Below are positions 57,282 through 64,000 of a stretch of 64,000 nucleotides of DNA, piece by piece. Numbering within the stretch: the stretch's first letter is position 1; each line of letters begins with the position of its first letter. A program made the position numbers and the translations under genes. Under the pieces are notes generated by a model. That model saw only the letters and a program-made list of their open reading frames with translations, made no database searches and was not told where the DNA came from. This DNA comes from Primulina eburnea (Eukaryota; Streptophyta; Magnoliopsida; Lamiales; Gesneriaceae). The stretch is taken from contig NC_133110.1 of the NCBI RefSeq assembly GCF_022965805.1, positions 28,144,668 through 28,208,667 on the forward strand, in the 5' to 3' direction.

Positions 57282-58398
57282 AATCGAAATCTTTCAGTAA
57301 ATCCAGCCATCTTCGCTGTCTCATATTCAGTTCTGATTGTGAAAACAGATATTTCAAGCTTTTGTGATCATAATAGATCTCAAACTTCTCACCGTATAAA
57401 TAATGTCGCCATATCTTCAAAGCAAAGACTATGGCTGACAATTCAAGATCATGAATTGGGTAACGAGATTCATGGGGTTTCAGCTGTCTCGAGGCATAAG
57501 CGATAACATGTCCTCGTTGCATCAAGACACAACTTAATCCTCGGTGAGATGCATCACAATAAACCACAAAATCACCAGTGCCTGAAGGAATCGTCAACAC
57601 AGGAGCACTGGTCAATCTTTTCTTCAATTCCAGAAAACTGGATTCACAGTCTTCTGACCACACGAATGGAGCATTTTTCTGAGTCAACTGTGTAATCGGT
57701 TTGGCAATACTCGAAAAATCTTTAATGAATCGGCGATAATATCCTGCCAAACCCATAAAACTGCGTATTTCTGGTACAGATGTCGGTCGCGGCCACAAAA
57801 TCACTGCCTAAACTTTACTGGGATCAACTGATATACCGTCTCCGAATATAATATGTCCCAGAAATACCACCTGTTTCAACCAGAACTCGCATTTCGATAA
57901 TTTAGCATACAGTTTCTCCATCCTCAGAGTTCGCAACACAGTCCTCAGATGATCAGCATGCTCGATCATATTCTTTGAATAAATCAATATATCATCAATG
58001 AATATGATAACAAAATCATCCAAATATTTCTGAAAGACGCGGTTCATCAATCCCATAAATACCGCCGGTGCATTCGTCAAACCAAATGGCATGAAAATAA
58101 ACTCATAATGTCCATATCCGGTTCTGAATGCTGTCTTTGGGATATCTGAATCCCTGACTCTCAGTTGATGGTATCCAGATCTCAAATCGATCTTGGAATA
58201 CACCGAAGAACCCTGCAACTGATCAAATAAATCATCAATACGAGGCAATGGATATTTATTCTTTACCGTTGCCTTGTTCAGTTGCCGGTAGTCGATACAA
58301 AGTCTCATCGACCCGTCTTTCTTCCTCACGAACAGTACTGGAGCACCCCAAGGAGATACACTCGGTCTAATATACCCCTTGGCCAGTAAATCCTCCAA
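57253..58398 (-). pseudogene. Element D reverse transcriptase and RNase H
   Basis: RT blocks: '[20 protein letters not shown]', '[16 protein letters not shown]', '[18 protein letters not shown]', '[10 protein letters not shown]'. RNase H: '[20 protein letters not shown]', '[17 protein letters not shown]', '[15 protein letters not shown]', 'DHKSLKYLF'. An in-frame TAG just before 58398 (a Gln codon by homology with C) separates it from gag-protease, and another TAG at 57805-57807 falls after 'VDPSKV'. Apart from these the domains look complete, and the Arg codons lost in B and C are intact here. Confidence 0.93.
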
Positions 58399-60168
58399 CT
58401 ATTCTTTCAACTCTTTCAATTCGATCGGTGCCATTCGGTATGGAGCTCTCGAAATCGGAACTATTCCTGGCATTAACTCAATGCTGAAGTCTATCTCTCG
58501 AATCGGAGGCAATCCAGGAATCTCATCTGGAAAGACATCAGCAAACTCACACACCGCTGGCAAATCCGCCAATGATGTACTCGATTTCAGTAAATCAACT
58601 GAATAAACCAGGAATCCATCCGCTCCTTTCTGCAATAGTCGAGTCATATTCATAGCAGATATCAAAGGAATTCTGGCACGAGAACCCTTACAATAAAATT
58701 TCCACTCCTCAGCCATCTCAGGTCTGAATCGGACAATCTTGTGGAAACAATCGACTGTAGCCCTGTACTTGGTTAACGTATCGATACCGATAATACAATC
58801 AAAACCAGATATCCCAAGCACAATACAGTCCAACTCAATCGTATGCCCATCGTACTGCAGTATACTAGATTTAACAGATTTCACTGACATCAAACCTGTC
58901 CCTAACGGAGAAGAAACAGACACTACCGCAGACAATGACTCAATAGGTAACGCATGACTCAATGCAAATCTCTCAGAAATAAAAGTATGTGATGCACCAG
59001 TGTCAATCAACACATATGCAGGATAACCAGAAATAAAACAGTTACCTGCCACGACATCATCAGGTGCATCCTGTGCTTGCTCCTCAGTCAAAGCGAATAG
59101 TCGGGCCTGCTGTCGAGGAGGCTGGCTCGCTGTCTGGCTCCCTCCTAGCCTCTGCTGTGACTGAGTAGACGGTGCTGGCTGAAAGGAATGAACGGCAGAA
59201 GATCGTCTACCTGTCTGAGCCGCTGATCCAGACGACTCAGCAGCCTGAGATCCCTGAGCACCTCGCTGTGGACACACTCGGGCAAAGTGTCCTTGCTGTT
59301 TACAATTGCGGCAGTTGCCGAACACTCCTCGGCACTGCTCAGTGGAATGCTTCCCTCCACAAGTGCTACAGTAGGGTCCTGTGTAACTCTGGCCCTGACC
59401 AGTCTGTCTAGAGCCATTCGAACTGGATGAGCTACTTCCAGCTTTCTTGAATTTCTTCCCCTTAGCTTTCAGGAAGTCTTTCTTCCCACTAACACTGCCG
59501 CTCTCAAATCGGGAAGCTGGTGGAGGCAGCTGTGATCTCGGTGCTGAAGGCACAAACGAGGCCTCTCTCTGTCTCATTAAACCGGCTTCGGCTCCCTTTG
59601 CTCGGTTCAAGGCATCGGGGAAATTGTTTGGCCTCCCGGTATTCACCAAGTTAAAGATTTCAGAATTTAGGCCATTTATGAACTGATCCGCAACGGCCTC
59701 ATCATGTTTAGCCACATGAGGAGCAAATCGGAGCAGAGTAGAGAACTTGGCCACGTATTCCTCAATGTTTAACTGGCCCTGTCTCAAGTTTGCGAACTCG
59801 GCTCCCTTGTCCTTCCTATATGAAACTGGAAAGAACCGTTGATAAAATTCAGCTTTAAACACATTCCAGGTAATGGCCGTACCTCGTTGTTCCAATGCCC
59901 GTTTCGTCGTGATCCACCAGTTTTTGACAACGTCATACAGCTGGTGTCCGATCAATTTCACCCTCTTTTCATCAGTATACTCCAAAGATTCGAACATCAT
60001 TTCAATATCATCCAACCAGCTTTCACATTCCACGGAATTCTCCGTACCCTTCAAAGTCGGGGGACGGAAGGACTGAAATCTTTTCAGTAATTTCTCCATG
60101 GGGGTAGCTGACACATCCATGGGAGGATTTGAAGTACTACCTTGTTCAGGTACTCTTCTCAGAGGCAT
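58399..60168 (-). CDS. Element D Gag-protease polyprotein segment (589 aa)
   Basis: ATG at 60168 (MPLRRVPEQGSTS), the same start as in element C. Gag capsid domain about residues 45-195 ('VKLIGHQLYDVVKNWW', 'EFYQRFFPVSYRKDKGAEF', 'NIEEYVAKFSTLLRFAPHV'). A Ser/Lys-rich linker follows, then two knuckles: CSTCGGKHSTEQC, a shortened C-X2-C-X3-H-X4-C form, and the canonical CRNCKQQGHFARVC. The protease motif VLIDTGASHTFISE is near residue 390, followed by '[18 protein letters not shown]'. The open frame runs into the RT start and ends at a TAG inside 'KELKE', so gag and protease are intact but pol is cut. It could still supply particles or protease in trans; that is inference. Confidence 0.9.
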   Translation of the reverse strand: MPLRRVPEQGSTSNPPMDVSATPMEKLLKRFQSFRPPTLKGTENSVECESWLDDIEMMFESLEYTDEKRVKLIGHQLYDVVKNWWITTKRALEQRGTAITWNVFKAEFYQRFFPVSYRKDKGAEFANLRQGQLNIEEYVAKFSTLLRFAPHVAKHDEAVADQFINGLNSEIFNLVNTGRPNNFPDALNRAKGAEAGLMRQREASFVPSAPRSQLPPPASRFESGSVSGKKDFLKAKGKKFKKAGSSSSSSNGSRQTGQGQSYTGPYCSTCGGKHSTEQCRGVFGNCRNCKQQGHFARVCPQRGAQGSQAAESSGSAAQTGRRSSAVHSFQPAPSTQSQQRLGGSQTASQPPRQQARLFALTEEQAQDAPDDVVAGNCFISGYPAYVLIDTGASHTFISERFALSHALPIESLSAVVSVSSPLGTGLMSVKSVKSSILQYDGHTIELDCIVLGISGFDCIIGIDTLTKYRATVDCFHKIVRFRPEMAEEWKFYCKGSRARIPLISAMNMTRLLQKGADGFLVYSVDLLKSSTSLADLPAVCEFADVFPDEIPGLPPIREIDFSIELMPGIVPISRAPYRMAPIELKELKE

Positions 60169-60396
60169 ATCTGATAATCGAAGAGGTTAGTAATTCCAAC
60201 TACCACATATTAGTTTCAATCTTCCTCGGATCATCTTACAGCTGATCCATTCCAAATAATACACAATACCATATCAAAATCAGATATTCAGGTAAATATG
60301 TATTAAAACAAGAATTCATGTTAGCAATCAAAAGCAGGAAAGAAAACCTCAATCTACCCCGCTCACTAGCTCCTATCTCAATCTCAAGGATCTATC

Positions 60397-60408
60397 GCTT
60401 TGATACCA
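60397..60408 (-). promoter_or_regulatory. Primer binding site of element D
   Basis: Minus-strand TGGTATCAAAGC, one base from the usual tRNA-Met site, five bases inside the 5' LTR. 60169-60396 is non-coding leader. Confidence 0.88.
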
Positions 60409-60990
60409 CTTGTTGTGGGGACCTGGACGCTAATCAAGTTCTTAATCGTCATTGGGACTAATTAATCAATTATAAAACAGGGACTAATTTTTTTTATTTT
60501 TTTTAAAATGCGGAACGTAGTGAAATCAAACTCATATACATATCAGTATAAAATACAATACAAGTCCTGTACTGCATGCATTCAACTACACTAAGGTTTA
60601 ACAACTAATGTCAAGTGTTCCAACCCTATTATACATCATAATCAAAGTCCGGAATCTCCACTCTAATCACGATCTTTCTTCATCTCCTCAACCCTGAACC
60701 TGTCCCACCTTTTGTCATGTACACATACAGACAAGACAACATCCGGATAATTCCGGTGAGAATATAATCCCAGTATAAATCAACGAAACATGCAATCATA
60801 TAAACAAATTATAAAGCATGTAAGACGTAACAGCAATATGCATCAAAATCTGAAACATAATCAATATCAAACTGTCGACAATGCTCGTGACTCCACGACT
60901 CAGACTAGACTCAATCCTAACCTAGGGATCCCGGTTTCCAGACATTGGCATTCCATATCGACCAACAGTAATAGAAAAGACTCTAGTTCT

Positions 60991-61194
60991 ATCCACGTCG
61001 ATATAGCATCGATCACCAGTAATAGAAGAAGCTCTGTTTCTATCCACATCGGTATAGTATCGATCACCAGTAATAGAAGAAACTCCGATTCTATCCACAT
61101 CGATATGACATCGATCAACAGTAATAGAAGAAGTTATAATTCTATCCACATCGATACAGTACCGATCACCAGTAATAGAAGGAGCTATAATTAT
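60991..61194. repeat. 51-bp minisatellite in D 5' LTR, four units
   Basis: Same four-unit array as at 49081-49284, so it predates the insertion of D. It creates false ORFs on both strands (60790-61260). Confidence 0.93.
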
Positions 61195-62040
61195 ATCCAC
61201 ATCGATAGCCAATTATCCAGTGACAGACTATGGCACTACCGCCAATACAATATCTCATGACATCGTGCAATGTGCCCGTGACGATCCCACCACTATCAGG
61301 CACTTCTGTCATAAGACTACTCGTCTAATACCTGCTATCTATAAATCAAGAGAACAAGTATATCAACCAAATCAATGCAATATCAATGCAATAAAGTAAA
61401 GTATGTGATTTAGGGAAACTCCAGTCTAAACCGACTCAAGTCGATCTCCCAATACCACATTTACTTATACCTTTCGTCTTGTAGTCTCGGACTGAAGCAA
61501 TCTCAGTTCTGAACTCAAGACTGTCTCTGTAAATCTGAAACGACATATCGATAATACTAATATCAATATTCCAATCTTAATTCAACACTGAAATTGATTA
61601 ATCTGGATTTAATTCAAATCATCGGCATAACGGCACAAACTCAGTATTCCCGTTAATACCAAATCACCAGATAACAATTCCCTCAATTCATAATCGATAC
61701 CATTACACTCTGATATCATATCTCAGTCAATTAACTTCAGAAAATCATAATAATTCCATAATCAGTCCGTTTCTTAATCTGACTTCGATTCTACGATGTC
61801 TAACATATCAAGAACATCATATATGAATCCTACTCAATTCTGACAATAGCATAATTTCAAAACATGTCAAAACGTAGCAAAACTTACGTCCAGTTGTAGC
61901 CTACATCGCTAGGATTACAGTATTGAAGTCGGATTACGATTCGGACGGACGGATTTTACACGGTTGAACTTTGAAAGCGCAAAAGCTATTCTTTCCCTCG
62001 GTTCCCGATTTCTTTCTTCTGAAGACTGAATAGCATGCTT

Positions 62041-62074
62041 ATATATATATATATATGTGTATATATATATATAC

Positions 62075-62127
<53 letters not shown>

Positions 62128-62130
62128 TCT
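62041..62130. repeat. (TA)n tract, probable TATA region of D LTR
   Basis: About 90 bp of TA repeats with a few G and C interruptions, immediately downstream in element sense of the palindrome array. In the other LTR the same place was the site of the K insertion. Confidence 0.8.
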
Positions 62131-62164
62131 CGCATGCATCCAGCAACGTGGCTCACATCTTTCA

Positions 62165-62425
62165 TTGGCACGTCCGCGCATATGCGCTACATCATGCGGC
62201 GCATATGCGCGAGACCTACTGGTCTGCGCAATGTTATCCTCGGCAGCTCGCGCATATGCGCGACTTACCTCGCGCATATGCGCGAGACCTACTGGAATTC
62301 CCCTTGCCTCATTGCACAGCTCGCGCATATGCGCGACATCTTCCGTGCATATGCGCGAGTCTTTCTGTCCCCTTCGTGCAGGTGCGCCAAACTGGTCGCG
62401 CATGTGCGCGAATGACCTGTCCTCG
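62165..62425 (-). repeat. Array of CGCGCATATGCGCG palindromes in D 5' LTR
   Basis: Same layout as 55195-55450, with sites near 62175, 62200, 62250, 62272, 62321 and 62345 and further decayed copies to 62410. Some sites damaged here (CGCATATGCGCTAC, GTGCATATGCGCG) are intact in the other LTR and the reverse. Confidence 0.93.
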
Positions 62426-62546
62426 CACATATATTTTCCACACGCAATCTCATTTTCGTGTCCCGATTAATCCTCTCATAATCATATCAAATTATAGTTC
62501 AATAATTACAGATTACCAGGATTAAATTTCCGGGCATTACAGTCCA

Positions 62547-62905
62547 TTAAAAATTTGAGTAAAAATGTGTGTACGTGTGTTGTAAGCGTGTGTGCAAGAA
62601 ATGAACGGTTTAAAATAGGCCACGTTACGAAATTGCAGTCACATCAGTTGATTTGGAATATAATAAGTTTTTAATTTGTTAACTTATGTGAGAAAATTTG
62701 TAAAATATCCAGCTGAACAATCAGTTGGGAAAATAATTCATTTCAGTTGAGAATTTACAAACAGTTGTCTTCTCAGTTAACTTCTTAAAAACTGATATTC
62801 CCCCTTAATCGGTACATAAAATAATTAAAGCAAATAAATTTAAAGGTTAGAAAGATTATCGTTTGCTGAACCGTTGACGGACCTTCAGCTTCCATGATAT
62901 TTGGC
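62547..62905. other. Divergent intergenic region of element G
   Basis: Continuation of the sequence left of 39013 once D is removed. It lies between the minus-strand cargo gene and the plus-strand ORF at 62968. Non-coding, with several CAGTTGA/TCAGTTG sites (62645, 62722, 62745, 62775), the same motif that fills the G-family LTRs. It probably holds promoters in both directions. Confidence 0.5.
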
Positions 62906-62913
62906 TATAAATA
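62906..62913 (+). promoter_or_regulatory. TATA box before small ORF 1
   Basis: TATAAATA in 'ggctataaatag', 62 bp upstream of ATG 62968. This is a good plant TATA consensus with room for a short leader. Confidence 0.6.
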
Positions 62914-62967
62914 GAAGTAATACGGTTAGTTCCAGTCATATTGGTGAAAATATTCAAGATAAAAAAA

Positions 62968-63366
62968 ATGACAGATGCGAGTAGCTCGAGTGCTTCCCCA
63001 TTTTCTTCGGAGGCTAGGAAGGCTGTCATAGAAGATGAAGTCTTCTATGAGAGTCTTCACTACTGGGAAAAACTACAGAAGCTTGAGTTCTTGAATAATA
63101 CTGGAGAGGCTACTACTCCAGAATTGATAGCAGAGCTGAGAGAAGTGGGGGAGCACTTGAACATAGCTGTGTGGGTGGATGTCTTTAAGGAGGGTCATAT
63201 CTATCAGTTAATGCTTCGGAAGGAGCTGAACATTCTCAATCGCATAGCTGTTTCTCATAGCTTTCTTAAGACATCTACCTCTGCTTTATCCACTTGGTTG
63301 AAGATGTGGATAATTGATTTAGAGGGAAAATATGATGATGTAATTCGTGCAAATGTGTATGGTTGA
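62968..63366 (+). CDS. Small ORF 1 of element G, unknown function (132 aa)
   Basis: ATG 62968 is the first ATG after the TATA box (MTDASSSSASPFSSEARKAV). A Ser-rich N-terminus precedes a helical region with 'LHYWEKLQKLEF', 'ELIAELREVGEHLNI', 'VWVDVFKEGHIYQLMLRKEL' and a C-terminal 'LSTWLKMWIIDLEGKYDD'. No catalytic motif, signal peptide or membrane segment is seen. It aligns by eye with small ORF 2: both have an aromatic W-x-K-(L/I) start, a T/S-G-A turn, an Ala-rich helix, then D-x(6-8)-LM/LQ and K-E. The two are tandem paralogues. Antisense to the 3' LTR and cargo gene of G. I do not recognise the family. Confidence 0.55.
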   Translation: MTDASSSSASPFSSEARKAVIEDEVFYESLHYWEKLQKLEFLNNTGEATTPELIAELREVGEHLNIAVWVDVFKEGHIYQLMLRKELNILNRIAVSHSFLKTSTSALSTWLKMWIIDLEGKYDDVIRANVYG

Positions 63367-63642
63367 ATGAAATATTTATCTAAGTTTAATCTTGTTTTTT
63401 TTCTTCCCTGCAAATGATAATTTTCATCAGTTGTTATATATGAATTGCGAATTTAAACTTATGAAAGACTAACTGATATAAGTTGACTATGAACTGAAGT
63501 CAGTTAAGCATTAGGTAATAGATGATAAACTGATATCAGTTGATAATTAACAACTGATAAAATAAAAGTTTGGGTAAAATAGGAAAAACGCTTCGGTTGA
63601 CTTGAGACTCTTTGGTTTCTTCAACATTTAATGTCACCTGTC

Positions 63643-63650
63643 TATAAATA
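63643..63650 (+). promoter_or_regulatory. TATA box before small ORF 2
   Basis: TATAAATA in 'gtctataaataag', 47 bp upstream of ATG 63690. The spacer from ORF 1 (63367-63642) is non-coding with several CAGTTG/ACTGATATCAGTTGA sites. Confidence 0.6.
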
Positions 63651-63689
63651 AGAAGAGAGAGATAAAATGTGAGACAATAACTGTTCAAT

Positions 63690-64000
63690 ATGTCCAATTC
63701 AAGTAATTCTGATGCTTGCAGCAGTACGCACGTTCATGTTACTGAACAATCAAGGCTTTATTTCGAAGAGTTGAAGAAGAAGATTGAAGAATTTGTTTTC
63801 AAGAAAGTGATGTCAACATGGTTCAAAATTCATGATTTGCAGAGGATAAGCAGTAGTGGTGCTGCTCCTACTCGTGCTCAAGCAGCAACAGCAAGAAAAT
63901 ATATTGATCGTTTTGAAGTCAGGCATGTTACAGACCTGATTGATGACAATGTTCTATTGCAAGCAATGTTTTGGAAGGAGTGGTATGTGATTGAAAAGAT
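63690..64000 (+). CDS. Small ORF 2 of element G, unknown function, runs off the window
   Basis: Starts MSNSSNSDACSSTHVH and is open for 103 codons to the window end. It has a Ser-rich N-terminus and helices 'YFEELKKKIEEFVFKK', 'STWFKIHDLQRISS', 'RAQAATARKYIDRFEV', 'LLQAMFWKEWYVIEK'. Similar in plan and spacing to ORF 1 but clearly diverged, so the duplication is old. No function can be assigned. Confidence 0.55.
   Translation, partial: MSNSSNSDACSSTHVHVTEQSRLYFEELKKKIEEFVFKKVMSTWFKIHDLQRISSSGAAPTRAQAATARKYIDRFEVRHVTDLIDDNVLLQAMFWKEWYVIEK

Larger units (their letters stand above)
39013..62541 (-). mobile_element. Ty3/gypsy chromovirus D with nested insertions in its 3' LTR
   Basis: GTCCA flanks it at 39008-39012 and 62542-62546. 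The right (5') LTR is whole, 60414-62541. The left (3') LTR is in three pieces: 39013-39379, 48872-50141 and 55161-55566, separated by copia F and by K. Internal order on the minus strand: primer site, gag-protease, RT, RNase H, integrase, chromodomain, polypurine tract. The left LTR has lost its canonical ends (GG for TG at 39013-39014, AA for CA at 55565-55566) while the right LTR keeps them. Pol carries two stops and one frameshift. Confidence 0.93.
60414..62541 (-). repeat. 5' LTR of element D (2128 bp, uninterrupted)
   Basis: In minus sense it starts TGTAATGCCCGG and ends CCAGGTCCCCACA. In that sense it carries the CpG palindrome array, a long TA tract (62041-62130), the 51-bp minisatellite and a conserved end. 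It is the reference for reconstructing the split left LTR. GTCCA follows at 62542. Confidence 0.94.

Noticed and set aside
62035..62525. ORFs starting with long Ile-Tyr repeats
   Set aside because: Translation of the (TA)n tract followed by the palindrome array.

Overview
This window is plant nuclear DNA, almost entirely layered transposable elements; I found no convincing single-copy host gene, rRNA or tRNA gene. The signs are Ty3/gypsy chromoviruses with a C-terminal chromodomain-like tail (Tekay/Del type), Ty1/copia elements, a CACTA remnant, a Tourist-like MITE, tRNA-Met type primer binding sites, TATA boxes and CpG-decay nonsense codons. The large cargo ORF (halves at 37536-38854 and 27505-28804) reminds me of hypothetical proteins from Gesneriaceae (Lamiales). 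That is from memory, so the order is only a suggestion.

Layout, left to right. 1-1357: part of a minus-strand LTR (H) that cuts a minus-strand gypsy (A; internal 1358-3741, 5' LTR 3742-6459). A sits in the 5' LTR of a plus-strand copia (I; 6460-7440). I's decayed pol (7441-8608 and 10165-10600) is split by a solo LTR (J, 8609-10164) with a clean TSD. 10600-15433 holds AT-rich DNA, CACTA subterminal repeats and a CACTA protein remnant. 15434-27352 is a mosaic of LTR pieces around a truncated chromovirus (B, 18233-21273).

From 26333 to beyond the window end runs one large minus-strand LTR element (G): a 3' LTR, an upstream sense cargo gene, and at least two tandem, related small ORFs on the opposite strand (62968-63366, 63690-end), each with a TATA box. 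G was split twice. Complete chromovirus C (28810-37530, TSD aattg) landed in the cargo coding sequence. Chromovirus D (39013-62541, TSD gtcca) landed in the divergent promoter region. D's 3' LTR was then hit by copia F (39380-48866, TSD aaatc), which carries a 555-bp MITE in its RT, and by a rearranged copia K (50142-55160). Nesting therefore reaches at least five levels: LTR E, then G, D, F, MITE.

The autonomous-type genes (gag, protease, RT, RNase H, integrase) are mostly broken. The best preserved are D's gag-protease (58399-60168), C's integrase-chromodomain segment (34145-35509) and F's gag (43318-44178). The least explained features are the G cargo module and arrays of CpG-rich near-palindromes in the gypsy LTRs, which in B, C and D lie just upstream of a TA-rich box. 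Two unrelated motif sequences occupy this same position in related LTRs.
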